Positions 18,179 to 27,195 are shown, counted from the stretch's first letter. The stretch: DNA of 35,818 nt from an uncultured Spirochaetaceae bacterium (GCA_944389155.1 CALXLI010000016.1:1-35818), one strand, 5' to 3'. The notes: generated by a model from the letters alone, not told the origin. Translations and numbers: made by a program.

Positions 18179-19081
18179 ATGGAAGACAGGAACGGGAAAC
18201 AGATGCCGAATACATTCTCAAGCATTGCCGGGCTATTGGTGCTGCTGCTTGCATTCGTGCTTTGGATGTGTTTCGGACCGCTCTTCGCAGCTCTTTTCTA
18301 TACATCCGAGGTATCACAATACGCATTTTTCGCCCCGATCCGGGATTATCTTGCGATTCATATCCCATTTGTGCTGATGTTCCTTGGACTGCTCCTTGGC
18401 TCAAATCTCATCCTGAAGACAAAGCTAAGGGAGCTTACCGGTGGAATCCACGGCTTCAGATGGCGCTATGCGGGAGAGGCAGCAGCAATCTATCTCATCT
18501 TCTCTATTGCGCTGACGCTCATACATTTCAGAAACGTTTCCCCAAGCGGCATTCCGCTTTCAGAAAGGCTGGTCTTCGTACTTCCAGTCCTTATGCTGAC
18601 ACCGATACAGACCGTATCAGAGGAAATCTTCTTCCGCACGCTTCCTGCCAGGATCGCATACAAGGACAAGCTGCCTGATAACGCCCTCTCAGCTCTTCCA
18701 TATGCGCTGATCTGCGGCTTCCTCTTCCTGCTTCCGCATCTGGGCAATCCTGAGATCCGAAACGCAGGTAGCACGATCTCCCCTATGCTTTATTATTTCA
18801 TCTGGGGATCTCTTGCGGCATTCATAAGCGCAGCAAGCGGAGGCTTTGAGGCAAGCATAGCGATGCATAGCGCCAATAATCTGTATATAGCGCTGATTGC
18901 AAACTATCCTGGATCCGCGATGCCTACGGATGCGCTCCTGATAGATTCAACGAAGATCTCAGGCATCAAAACCACGGTCTCAGCGATTGCTGTATTTGCA
19001 TTGATATATGCTTATTCACTTCTCAGAGGATATATAGAAAAGGAATTTATATGGCCAAGAAAAAGAAAAGCAGGAAACTGA
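18179..19081 (+). CDS. CPBP-family intramembrane metalloprotease
   Basis: The 300-residue protein has about eight hydrophobic segments and the CPBP (Abi/CAAX protease) motifs: EE148-149 with Arg153 in SEEIFFR, His187 in LLPHLGN, and His230 with Asn234 in MHSANN. Members cleave membrane proteins or prenylated peptides within the inner membrane. Bacterial substrates vary, and some members act in bacteriocin immunity. Its 3' end overlaps the start of the membrane-anchored nuclease gene by 31 nt, so the two are probably co-expressed and may be functionally linked. ATG 18179 lacks a ribosome site. Confidence 0.88.
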   Translation: MEDRNGKQMPNTFSSIAGLLVLLLAFVLWMCFGPLFAALFYTSEVSQYAFFAPIRDYLAIHIPFVLMFLGLLLGSNLILKTKLRELTGGIHGFRWRYAGEAAAIYLIFSIALTLIHFRNVSPSGIPLSERLVFVLPVLMLTPIQTVSEEIFFRTLPARIAYKDKLPDNALSALPYALICGFLFLLPHLGNPEIRNAGSTISPMLYYFIWGSLAAFISAASGGFEASIAMHSANNLYIALIANYPGSAMPTDALLIDSTKISGIKTTVSAIAVFALIYAYSLLRGYIEKEFIWPRKRKAGN

Positions 19082-20055
19082 AATCAATAAAAAGGACTCT
19101 GGTTATCCTCCTTGTCCTGATTGTTGCATTCCTTATTCTCTCGGTGATCACTCCAAGCGAGAGCGAACTCGAAGAAAGCGGTATCAGCGCAGATGGACGC
19201 ATTGCGGACCTGGAGCTTCCCGCGCCGATTCCAGGAGAGCAGATAATAGTGCATACAGGCTATACGCTTTCATACAATGAGGAATATGAACTGCCGTCAT
19301 ACGTAGCGTATGAACTGACACGGGCGGAGGTCCTTGGCGGCGGGGAAAGAGAGGATTCATTCAAGGAGGATCCTGCTGTACGTACCGGTTCGGCAGAGCT
19401 CTCTGACTATAGAGGAAGCGGCTATGACAGAGGACATATGGCAGCGGCTGCTGACTTCAAGTGGTCAGAGGAAGCGATGAGCGATACATTCTTCCTTTCA
19501 AACATGGCACCGCAGGAACCATCATTCAACAGAGGAATATGGGCAGACCTGGAAGCTGTTGTCAGGACGATGGCATATGAGAATGAGAGCGTGTATGTAG
19601 TTACAGGCCCTGTTCTTTCAGATGGCCCGTATGAGACCATAGGTGAAAACGAGGTTGCAGTGCCGAAGCGCTTCTACAAGGTTGTTCTCGATTATACCGA
19701 TCCAGATATAAAGGCGATAGGCTTCGTCCTTCCAAACGAAGGCTCGGACAAAGCGCTTCAGAGCTTTACAATGAGCGTTGATGACGTTGAGGCTATAACC
19801 GGCCTTGATTTCTACCCTCGCCTTCCCGATGATGCAGAGGAGAAGATAGAATCCGTCTACAGCACATCGGACTGGTCATTCAATGGATTTGTACCGACAG
19901 GAGAGAGTGCGGATGTTGAATATGTAGCACCCAAGACAAGTGCCGCAGATCAGATCCTGGACACGATTCTCCGTCTGTTTGTCACACTGAAGACAGATAT
20001 CTTCGAACTTACCGGTCTCGATAAAATCGAACCGATCGCAAGGATTTTCCTATGA
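19051..20055 (+). CDS. membrane-anchored DNA/RNA non-specific endonuclease (NUC1/EndA family)
   Basis: The 334-residue protein has a very basic N-terminus (MAKKKKSRKLKSIKR) and a transmembrane segment at about 16-34, then a beta-beta-alpha-metal nuclease. The nuclease carries the DRGHM motif with catalytic His129, Asn151 in LSNMAPQ, Asn160 in FNRGIW and Glu168. These match the His, Asn and Glu of the Serratia nuclease family. The enzyme should face the periplasm or outside and degrade nucleic acid for nutrition, uptake or competition. AAGGA lies just before the ATG. It overlaps the CPBP gene by 31 nt and era by 4 nt. An extra C-terminal tail of about 60 residues after the nuclease fold is unassigned. 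Confidence 0.92.
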   Translation: MAKKKKSRKLKSIKRTLVILLVLIVAFLILSVITPSESELEESGISADGRIADLELPAPIPGEQIIVHTGYTLSYNEEYELPSYVAYELTRAEVLGGGEREDSFKEDPAVRTGSAELSDYRGSGYDRGHMAAAADFKWSEEAMSDTFFLSNMAPQEPSFNRGIWADLEAVVRTMAYENESVYVVTGPVLSDGPYETIGENEVAVPKRFYKVVLDYTDPDIKAIGFVLPNEGSDKALQSFTMSVDDVEAITGLDFYPRLPDDAEEKIESVYSTSDWSFNGFVPTGESADVEYVAPKTSAADQILDTILRLFVTLKTDIFELTGLDKIEPIARIFL

Positions 20056-20933
20056 AGTCAGCAACAGTATCTGTAATAGGAAGGCCATCTTCCGGTAAAT
20101 CAACGATAGTCAATACGATAACAGGGATGAAGGTATCCATAACAAGCCCTACCCCGCAGACTACAAGGAACAAGATAAGGGGGATATATACAGATTCACG
20201 CGGGCAGCTTGTCTTTATCGATACACCAGGGTTCCACCTATCGGAGAAAGAGATAAACAAAAGGATGCAGGATGTCACGATATCATCATTATCAGACTCA
20301 GATATGATCCTCTATATGATTGATGGGACAAGAAAGCCGGGGAAGGAGGAGGAGACGATAGCTGAGATGGTGAAGAAAGCTGGAGTGCCTGTCGTGGCTG
20401 TCGTGAACAAAAGCGATATCCTCTCATCCGTGCAATGCGAAGACGCCAAGGCCTTTCTGCGTTCCCATTTCCCCTCAGCAGCAGTCCTCACAGCATCAGC
20501 TTCAAAGGATGAAGGAATAGATGAAGTCCTCATAGAGCTCTTCAAGCTTGCTGATGAAGGAGAGCTGATGTATGACGAGAATGCATATACGGATCAGGAT
20601 CTGGAATTCAGGCTCTCCGAAATCATAAGGGAGAAGACCATATCCACGCTTTCCGACGAGATGCCCCATGTCATATATGTAGAGATAGAGGACACAGAAT
20701 ACAACGCAGAAAGGAAAGAGGTCTGGGTAAGGGCTGTGATAAACGTTGAGCGCGATGGGCAGAAAGGCATGATAGTAGGCAAAGGCGGAAGCAATATAAG
20801 GAGAATCAGGAAGGAGTCCTTTGCTGAAATCAAAAGGATCTTCCCTGGCTCAAAGCTTACGCTCGACCTAAGAGTCAAGGCAGATCCTAATTGGAGGAAG
20901 AGCGGAAAGGTCCTGTCAAAGCTCTTCAGATGA
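20052..20933 (+). CDS. era: GTPase Era
   Basis: Era binds the 3' end of 16S rRNA and helps mature the 30S subunit. The 293-residue protein has G1 GRPSSGKS at 10-17, the switch region PTPQTTRNKIRGI, G3 DTPG at 57-60, G4 NKSD at 119-122, G5 SASK and a C-terminal KH domain (GMIVGKGGSNIRRI). The length is normal. The start overlaps the nuclease gene by 4 nt (ATGA), so the housekeeping GTPase sits in the same transcript as a secreted nuclease. The stop lies 1 nt from the convergent ABC gene's stop. Confidence 0.97.
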   Translation: MKSATVSVIGRPSSGKSTIVNTITGMKVSITSPTPQTTRNKIRGIYTDSRGQLVFIDTPGFHLSEKEINKRMQDVTISSLSDSDMILYMIDGTRKPGKEEETIAEMVKKAGVPVVAVVNKSDILSSVQCEDAKAFLRSHFPSAAVLTASASKDEGIDEVLIELFKLADEGELMYDENAYTDQDLEFRLSEIIREKTISTLSDEMPHVIYVEIEDTEYNAERKEVWVRAVINVERDGQKGMIVGKGGSNIRRIRKESFAEIKRIFPGSKLTLDLRVKADPNWRKSGKVLSKLFR

Positions 20934-20934
20934 A

Positions 20935-22665
20935 TCAGGCAAACTGGCTGTTGTAAAGCTCATAATAGAAGCCATGCTTCTCTATCAGCGAGCCATGGTT
21001 CCCGCTCTCTATCACACTGCCGTCCTTCATCACCAGTATGAGGTCGGCATTCTTTATCGTTGAAAGCCTATGTGCGACTATGAACGATGTACGGCCTTCC
21101 ATCAGACGTGCGAATGCATCCTGTATCAGAAGCTCTGTACGGGTATCGATGGAAGAGGTTGCCTCATCGAGTATGAGGATATCTGGATCGGAGAGCATGA
21201 TGCGTGCAATCGATATAAGCTGTCTCTGTCCTTCTGAAATCCCATCACCTTCATCGCTTATCATCTCATCATATCCCAAAGGCAGCGATGCAATGAAATT
21301 ATCGATATGGCAAAGCTCTGCAGCCCTTTTCACCTCACTGAGCGTGGCATCGGGCTTTGACAGCGATATATTCTCCCTTACGGTCCCCTTCTTTATCCAG
21401 GTATCCTGCAGCACCATCCCATAACGTTTCCTGACAGATGTACGCTTGAATGAGGCAATGTCCTTGCCATCTATGGATATATACCCGCTATCGGGCTCAT
21501 AGAATCTCATAAGGAGATTGATGAGCGTTGTCTTTCCGCATCCCGTAGGCCCCACGATCGCAATCCTCATTCCCTTTCTCGTCTCAAGGGAGAGATCCTC
21601 TATCAACGGCCTGTCCTTCCTGTACGAGAAGGAAACCGAATGGAAGCCTACATTGCCATCTGCAGATGAGAGAACAGGAAGAGCGCTTTCATCCTTCTCC
21701 TCGGTCTCATCAAGGAGGGCGAATATGCGGGAAGCTGAAGCTATCGCATTCTGCAGCTCTGTCACAACTCCCGAAATCTCATTGAATGGCTTTGTGTACT
21801 GGGAAGCATAGGTGAGTATAGATGAAAGCCCTCCTATGCTCATCAGCCCGTAAACAGCTGAAAGGCCGCCAGAAAGCGCTACTCCCATATAGACAAGGCT
21901 ATTGACGAAACGTGTCACGGGATTCGTGAGCGATGAATAGAAAACCGCAGAGAGCGACACCTTCGCAAACGAGTGGTTTATCTTATCGAACCGCTTCTGG
22001 TTCTCCTCTTCCATCGAATAAGCTGAGACAACAGACGCACCAGAGACCATCTCATCTATAAGCGATGTCTGCTCACCCTTGACCTCACTCTGCCTGTAGA
22101 AAAGATTGTATGTGCGCTTTGCGATAAAAGACGCGGTAAAAAGGGATACAGGTGTCACCAGGACCACAACGAGTGTCACGATCCAGCTCACGCTAAGCAT
22201 GCACACAAGCGTTCCAAGAATCGTGATCACGCCTGTGAATAGCTGCGTGAATCCCATCAGGAGCCCATCTGAGACCTGGTCCACGTCATTGACCATCCTT
22301 GATATGATATCCCCATGCGGATGTGAGTCGATATAAGAGAGCGGGATACGGTTGATCTTGTGGAAGAGGTCCTTTCTCATATCGCGTGAGATGGAGAATG
22401 CCATTCTGTTGTTGAAAAGCCCCTGGACGAACTGGAAGATCGCAGTAAGCGATGCAGAAATGGCCATAAGCGCAACATAGCGCAGGAACTCACTCAAATC
22501 CCCGCTCCCTATAGCGTCAACAGCACGTCCTGTAAGAAGAGGGAATATGAGCATGGCAAGAACGGATGCAAGAGCTGTCAGGATGGAAAGAATCAGGGAA
22601 AACCTATAAGGGCGTATGTATGAAAGCATCCGCCTGAGTGTTTTTGCGTATTCAGCTGTTTTCAT
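20935..22665 (-). CDS. ABC exporter, second subunit (canonical Walker B, degenerate signature)
   Basis: This type IV ABC half-transporter of 576 residues has six N-terminal membrane helices and a nucleotide-binding domain. The latter contains GPTGCGKTT (Walker A), LILDEATSSID (Walker B with catalytic Glu) and AHRLSTI (switch His). The signature is SEGQR rather than LSGGQ. With the preceding gene it should form a heterodimeric multidrug or lipid exporter like TM287/288 or BmrCD. I chose ATG 22665, which overlaps the upstream stop by 14 nt. ATG 22677 is an alternative, and the frame extends to 22731 without a better start. Confidence 0.93.
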   Translation of the reverse strand: MKTAEYAKTLRRMLSYIRPYRFSLILSILTALASVLAMLIFPLLTGRAVDAIGSGDLSEFLRYVALMAISASLTAIFQFVQGLFNNRMAFSISRDMRKDLFHKINRIPLSYIDSHPHGDIISRMVNDVDQVSDGLLMGFTQLFTGVITILGTLVCMLSVSWIVTLVVVLVTPVSLFTASFIAKRTYNLFYRQSEVKGEQTSLIDEMVSGASVVSAYSMEEENQKRFDKINHSFAKVSLSAVFYSSLTNPVTRFVNSLVYMGVALSGGLSAVYGLMSIGGLSSILTYASQYTKPFNEISGVVTELQNAIASASRIFALLDETEEKDESALPVLSSADGNVGFHSVSFSYRKDRPLIEDLSLETRKGMRIAIVGPTGCGKTTLINLLMRFYEPDSGYISIDGKDIASFKRTSVRKRYGMVLQDTWIKKGTVRENISLSKPDATLSEVKRAAELCHIDNFIASLPLGYDEMISDEGDGISEGQRQLISIARIMLSDPDILILDEATSSIDTRTELLIQDAFARLMEGRTSFIVAHRLSTIKNADLILVMKDGSVIESGNHGSLIEKHGFYYELYNSQFA

Positions 22666-24376
22666 TATCTCCCCCATATTGCGATGTGTATATTTCCCTG
22701 TAGATCGGACAGGACGAAAGGAGCTCTTCATGACGTCCTATCCCGACAACACGGCCTTTATCCATTACAATCACACGATCCATTGACATCATAGCTCCGG
22801 TTCTCTGCGAAACAAGGAGGACTGTCTTATCTGTAGAGAGCACAGCATGACGCACCTTTGACTCTGTCTTGAAGTCCAAAGCTGAAAAGCTATCATCCAG
22901 AATCAGGATAGGAGCATCTTTCACAAGCGCACGGGCAATTGCAAGACGCTGCCGCTGACCGCCGGAAAGATTCTTGCCACCTGCACTGACCGTGCTATCG
23001 AAAGCCCCATCCTTATCCATGACAAAGGAAAGGGCATCAGCGTCTTCAAGGGCTTTCCTTATCTCATCATCCCCTGCTCTCTGGTCTCCCCATTGCATAT
23101 TGCTGCGTACAGTTCCGGAAAACAGCCTTGTCTTCTGAGGCACGACAGCGATCCTTGAACGCAGTGCACTGCGTTTCCAGTCCCTCACATCAATACCGAA
23201 GACAGACACAGAACCATCCGTAGCATCATAGAAACGCGGAATGAGATTTATAAGCGAGGTTTTTCCAGAACCTGTTCCTCCTATTATACCTATCTTCTCC
23301 CCTTTCCTTATGGTGAATGAGATATCAGAAAGCGATGGCTCTCCTCCTTCTCTGTATGTAAGCGAGACAGATGAGAATGAGATGGCATCAGAACCATCTA
23401 TGCCTTCCTCTGCAGCATTCTCCTTATCGGTCATGGATGGCTTTATCGCAAAGACAGCCTCTATACGTCGGCCTGATGCAATCGCACGCGTCATCGTCAC
23501 GATGAGATTCGCGAACTTCACAAGCTCGACAAGGATCTGGTTCATGTAGTTCACAAGGGCAACTATCGCACCTATTTCAATCAGAGATGCCTCGTATCTG
23601 GCACGGCCTCCATAGATGATTGCGATAACGGCAAGATTGATCACCACATAGGTCAGAGGATTGAGAAGAGCTGAAATACGCCCTGAACTGTTCTGGAGGT
23701 CGTTAAGCGATGCCAAGTCCCCTTCAAATGCATTCTTTTCATCCTCTTCCTTTCCAAACGCACGAAGCACCCTCACTCCGGAGAGGTTCTCACGCGTCCT
23801 TGAAAGGATGTTATCAAGGGAATTCTGCACTTTCCTATACATAGGAATGGTGAAGCTCATTATAAGAGCCACGATCACGGAAAGCAGAGGTATGACTATC
23901 ACGAATATGATGCTCAGATGCGCATCTACCGTAAACGCCGCAATTGCAGCCCCTACGACAACAAAAGGAGAACGCAGGAATAGGCGCAGGAACATATTGA
24001 TGCCATTCTGCACCAGCGTAGAATCGCTCGTGAGCCGTGTAATGAGTGTGTTAGTCCCGATTTTATCCCTGTCCAGCTCTGATAGCGATGATATATGCGC
24101 ATAGAGCGCGCTCTTCATTTTCTCTGCAAAGCCTGTAGCGGCACGGGCTGCAAAGAACTGAGCAGTGACTGATACAGCAAGGCCCACAACGCCGAGAAGC
24201 ACCAGAAGAAGCGCCATCCTTACGATATATCCAAGATTGTTCCCAGCGATTCCCGTATCGATCAATGAAGCGACTGCAATAGGGACAAAGAGCTCAAGCA
24301 CCGCCTCCGATAGCTTGAAAAGCGGTGCAAGAAAAGCATCCCTGCGATATCCTTTGATGAAAGACAGTATACGCAA
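22652..24376 (-). CDS. ABC exporter, first subunit (degenerate Walker B)
   Basis: The 574-residue half-transporter has six membrane helices and a nucleotide-binding domain with GGTGSGKTS (Walker A), a canonical LSGGQRQRLAIARAL signature, and LILDDSFSALD. The catalytic Glu after Walker B is Asp, and the switch His is Gln (VSQRTG). These changes are typical of the non-catalytic half of heterodimeric exporters. The start is TTG 24376, 3 nt after the FMN reductase stop, with a weak ribosome site. It is the third gene of the lysK operon and is followed by its partner with a 14-nt overlap. Confidence 0.93.
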   Translation of the reverse strand: MRILSFIKGYRRDAFLAPLFKLSEAVLELFVPIAVASLIDTGIAGNNLGYIVRMALLLVLLGVVGLAVSVTAQFFAARAATGFAEKMKSALYAHISSLSELDRDKIGTNTLITRLTSDSTLVQNGINMFLRLFLRSPFVVVGAAIAAFTVDAHLSIIFVIVIPLLSVIVALIMSFTIPMYRKVQNSLDNILSRTRENLSGVRVLRAFGKEEDEKNAFEGDLASLNDLQNSSGRISALLNPLTYVVINLAVIAIIYGGRARYEASLIEIGAIVALVNYMNQILVELVKFANLIVTMTRAIASGRRIEAVFAIKPSMTDKENAAEEGIDGSDAISFSSVSLTYREGGEPSLSDISFTIRKGEKIGIIGGTGSGKTSLINLIPRFYDATDGSVSVFGIDVRDWKRSALRSRIAVVPQKTRLFSGTVRSNMQWGDQRAGDDEIRKALEDADALSFVMDKDGAFDSTVSAGGKNLSGGQRQRLAIARALVKDAPILILDDSFSALDFKTESKVRHAVLSTDKTVLLVSQRTGAMMSMDRVIVMDKGRVVGIGRHEELLSSCPIYREIYTSQYGGDNENS

Positions 24377-24379
24377 GGC

Positions 24380-24934
24380 TTATCTTATGAAATTAGTCTT
24401 GATTCTCTCTTCCTGCACAGGAAGGCCAAGACCTGCTGCATTGAAGGACTTGACGACATAAGCGATGTTGCGGGCAAGTGTCCGCATTGTCTGCATGCCC
24501 TCCTCGTCGCGCCTTACCTCATCCGGTGTATTGCCGTGGACCTGATTCCAATACGATGAGCCGACAACAACCATCTCTGAGATTGTGAAATACTTATTGA
24601 GCTGGTCGAATGCGGCAGAGGCACCTCCCCGTCTGCATGATACGACAGCAGCGCCGACTTTCAGCCTCATCTTCCCTGACACGCGATTGAAAAGCTCATC
24701 CATGAAATACGTTGCAAGGCCGGAAGCTGCTGCATAGTGGACAGGGGAACCTATCACGATACCATCGCTCTCCAGGATCTTTGCAGCTGCAGCGTTTATC
24801 GCTTCCTTATCAAAGCTGGCATGGATGATCTCGCTTTCTATCCCTTCGGCCTTCAATGTCTCCGCAATCTCCGAAAGAGCTGTATATGTACACCCAGCCT
24901 CTCTTGGGGAACCGTTTATGAGGATGATCCGCAT
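24380..24934 (-). CDS. NADPH-dependent FMN reductase / flavodoxin-family oxidoreductase
   Basis: The 184-residue flavodoxin-fold protein has the FMN phosphate loop INGSPREAGCTYTAL at about 5-19, IVIGSPVHYAAASGLATYFM in the middle and VVSCRRGG. It resembles the NADPH-dependent FMN reductase family of iron-sulfur flavoprotein type, without extra Cys clusters. The reaction is probably flavin or quinone/nitro reduction, and the physiological partner is unknown. GGAGG lies before ATG 24934, 1 nt after the lysK stop at 24936. It is followed after 3 nt by the ABC exporter genes. Confidence 0.88.
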   Translation of the reverse strand: MRIILINGSPREAGCTYTALSEIAETLKAEGIESEIIHASFDKEAINAAAAKILESDGIVIGSPVHYAAASGLATYFMDELFNRVSGKMRLKVGAAVVSCRRGGASAAFDQLNKYFTISEMVVVGSSYWNQVHGNTPDEVRRDEEGMQTMRTLARNIAYVVKSFNAAGLGLPVQEERIKTNFIR

Positions 24935-24935
24935 C

Positions 24936-26519
24936 TCAATACCTCCTTAATATCTCAAGGACCTTCTCACTGCCGCAGGCTTTGAGGAATCCTGCAAGCT
25001 TCGGTCCTTTATCCTTGTTTATAAGCACCTGATAGATCAGGCGGAAGAAATCCGCATTCTCCATTCCATTGTCTGCGGCGCACTTGTATATGTATTCAGA
25101 GAACTCCTTCTCGCTGAGAGCGTCCAGATGCTCCTCAACATAAGAAGCAAATTCCTTTATGGCCTTTATCTCGCTCTCGGTTGCTCCGTACATCTTCTCA
25201 GGAGTCGATAGGGAGAAGCAGAACTCCTCCGGTGCATACTTCTCAAGCCATGCCCAAGCGCACTTCATCCTTACGCGCAGCCTCTCCTCCTGGCTTTCCG
25301 TAATGCCTTCAAGCCTCTGTATGACCTTATCCTGGTCACCTGCATATATCTGCAGATAGTTGCAGAGATGACGGAGCGGTATCTGATAGCCTGGTTCTGT
25401 AGGAATCTTCTTATCATCAACCTGGGAAAGCTCATATATACGGCTCTCTTTCTCCTTCTTCTTCTCATTTGTCTGGATCAGGCCGAAGTATATCCTCTCT
25501 GTATTGTCGTAATCCTCGTAGATCTTCAGCACATCAAGGTCAAATGAGATAGCGAACTCAGCAGACGGCCTTGTGCCCACGAAAAGATAACGGACTATCT
25601 CAGGTGGATATATCTCAAGCACATCGGAAAGATCTGCGACCTCCCCACCCGATGAGGATATCTTTCCACCCTTTCCTTTCAGCTTTATGAAATCATAGCG
25701 CATGGTGACAGGAGCCTCTGCACCGAACAGCTTCACAACGCTCTTGGCGGTATCATATGAACCGCCTTCTGTCAGATGATCCTTTCCGCCCGGTTCAAAA
25801 TCCACTCCCTCATAAGCCCATCTCATAGGCCAGTCAACACGCCATGGGAGCTTCGTATTGGGCGTTGTCCTGATATCTATTGTCTCTTCCTTGTCCAGAT
25901 CCAGATCCCTATAGGTGAGGCCATACTCGCCATCCCATGCTATGACTTTCGTATTGTCCTTGTTGGTAAAGGACGAGAAGACTGCGACAGGCCACCAATC
26001 ATCAGCAAGCGGTTCAGTCCTGTACTGATTGAGTATCTCCCTGATCTCATCACGCATCGAAAGAGCTTTCCTTATCTCCTCAGCATAGACATTCGTGCGG
26101 TAACGTTCCGCCTGATATATATACTCAGGATAGACACCAACTTTCGGCAGGTCATTCTCAACAGCTACCTCATTGCCTCTTGCATAGTTCTCAGCTCTTC
26201 CTGTTGTATCAGGAACAAGAGTTATAGGATATCTCAGGTATTTCTCAAGGAGCTCAGGCTCAGGCATATTCTTTGGGACCTTCCTGAACACATCATAATC
26301 ATCCCAGCTGTAGATGAAGCGTACATCCTTGCCTTTCTCCCTGAGAGCCCTTGTCACGAGCTCGACTGTTATGATTTCCCTGAAGTTGCCGATATGTACA
26401 GTTCCAGAAGGTGTTATGCCAGATGCACATGTATATCTTGGCTTATCCCCCTTCTCCCTTATGATCTTGTCAGCCATTATATCGGCCCAATGCATACTCT
26501 GATTCTCTTTTTCACTCAT
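24936..26519 (-). CDS. lysK: class I lysyl-tRNA synthetase
   Basis: This synthetase charges tRNA-Lys. It is the class I form found in archaea, spirochaetes and a few other bacteria, and is unrelated to the common class II enzyme. The protein is 527 residues from the chosen start. Motifs are ITPSGTVHIGNFREI (HIGH-type at 42-45), RFIYSWDDYDVFRKVP, LPWRVDWPMRWAYEGVDFEP, GGKDH and KGKGGKISSSGG (KMSKS-type). The frame extends upstream to 26573, but TTGCAT-N17-CATAAT ends 7 nt before ATG 26519 and the family usually begins near HWAD. I therefore take 26519 as the start. The operon continues with an FMN reductase and an ABC exporter. Confidence 0.96.
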   Translation of the reverse strand: MSEKENQSMHWADIMADKIIREKGDKPRYTCASGITPSGTVHIGNFREIITVELVTRALREKGKDVRFIYSWDDYDVFRKVPKNMPEPELLEKYLRYPITLVPDTTGRAENYARGNEVAVENDLPKVGVYPEYIYQAERYRTNVYAEEIRKALSMRDEIREILNQYRTEPLADDWWPVAVFSSFTNKDNTKVIAWDGEYGLTYRDLDLDKEETIDIRTTPNTKLPWRVDWPMRWAYEGVDFEPGGKDHLTEGGSYDTAKSVVKLFGAEAPVTMRYDFIKLKGKGGKISSSGGEVADLSDVLEIYPPEIVRYLFVGTRPSAEFAISFDLDVLKIYEDYDNTERIYFGLIQTNEKKKEKESRIYELSQVDDKKIPTEPGYQIPLRHLCNYLQIYAGDQDKVIQRLEGITESQEERLRVRMKCAWAWLEKYAPEEFCFSLSTPEKMYGATESEIKAIKEFASYVEEHLDALSEKEFSEYIYKCAADNGMENADFFRLIYQVLINKDKGPKLAGFLKACGSEKVLEILRRY

Positions 26520-26555
26520 ATAAAAGATTATGTCAAAGCTGCGGAAGGTATGCAA
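26520..26555 (-). promoter_or_regulatory. leaderless promoter of the lysK operon
   Basis: On the minus strand TTGCAT (26555-26550), a 17-nt spacer and CATAAT (26532-26527) lie 7 nt before ATG 26519. The promoter places +1 at the start codon. No Shine-Dalgarno site is present. Confidence 0.6.
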
Positions 26556-26560
26556 CACTG

Positions 26561-26595
26561 TGGAACAAAACAAAGAGTCTGAATATAATCAAGGC
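26561..26595 (+). promoter_or_regulatory. leaderless promoter of the RlpA-like gene
   Basis: A perfect TATAAT (26584-26589) lies 6 nt before ATG 26596, with a weak TGGAAC (26561-26566) 17 nt upstream. It is back-to-back with the lysK promoter in the same 76-bp interval. Confidence 0.55.
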
Positions 26596-27195
26596 ATGAA
26601 GAGAATAACTATCGCACTATTGCTTTTTTCAGCTTCGCTGCTCTTCGGTGCAGAGATGGCATCTTGGTATATCGTGACAGAGCCTGGATACATAAGTGAC
26701 AACGGTACAGAGTTCTCTTCTGCATCATCAGAAGCAGCTACTTCATCATACCCTGTCGGTTCTGTTCTTGAGCTTGTGTCAGAAGAAAGCGGACGAAGCA
26801 CTGTCGTAACGGTCACAGATACCCTTCCGGAACTTCCAGAAGGAAGGACAATTGCTGTTACGGAAAAAGCGATGAATGACCTTGGCTTGATGGACAAAGG
26901 AGTCGGAGAGGTTGAGGAACGTGTCCTGAGATTGGGTAAAAGCACGGATAATGATGGCATCACAGGCTGGTATATGTATGATCTCGGGCTCTATACGGAT
27001 AGCCAGAAGTGCTATCAGGACTACAAAGCGCTTGAGAATATAGGACTGAAACCAGCTATAACCGCAGAAGGTGATGCAATCCACCTTTATGTAGAATATG
27101 TAATGGCTTTTGCCAGAGACAATACAGAAGAGGCAATAAGAAGCCTTGGGCTTGAAATATCGAGCATGGAGGTATCTCCAAACCCTTATTCCTGA
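26596..27195 (+). CDS. RlpA-like double-psi beta-barrel plus SPOR-like envelope protein
   Basis: The 199-residue exported protein has a signal peptide (KR at 2-3, ITIALLLFSASLLFGA). Residues 22-115 look like the RlpA double-psi beta-barrel: ASWY...GYISDNGTEFSSAS...YPVGSVLELV...TVVTVTD...EGRTIAVTEKAMNDLG...GVGEV. A C-terminal SPOR-like repeat begins at about 125. RlpA is a septal lytic transglycosylase acting on denuded glycans. The barrel Asp (Asp75) is kept, but the His of the AAH segment is absent (AATSSYP at 47-53), so catalysis is doubtful. I place the start at ATG 26596 because the signal peptide begins there and TATAAT lies 6 nt upstream. The stop overlaps the next ATG by 1 nt. Confidence 0.75.
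   Translation: MKRITIALLLFSASLLFGAEMASWYIVTEPGYISDNGTEFSSASSEAATSSYPVGSVLELVSEESGRSTVVTVTDTLPELPEGRTIAVTEKAMNDLGLMDKGVGEVEERVLRLGKSTDNDGITGWYMYDLGLYTDSQKCYQDYKALENIGLKPAITAEGDAIHLYVEYVMAFARDNTEEAIRSLGLEISSMEVSPNPYS

Noticed and set aside
18160-18678. Open frame of 172 codons overlapping the CPBP gene in another frame
   Set aside because: The CPBP frame carries the EExxxR and His motifs, while this one is low-complexity shadow.
25776-26582. Open frame of 268 codons opposite lysK
   Set aside because: It is antisense to a clear class I LysRS, with no family resemblance and no ribosome site.
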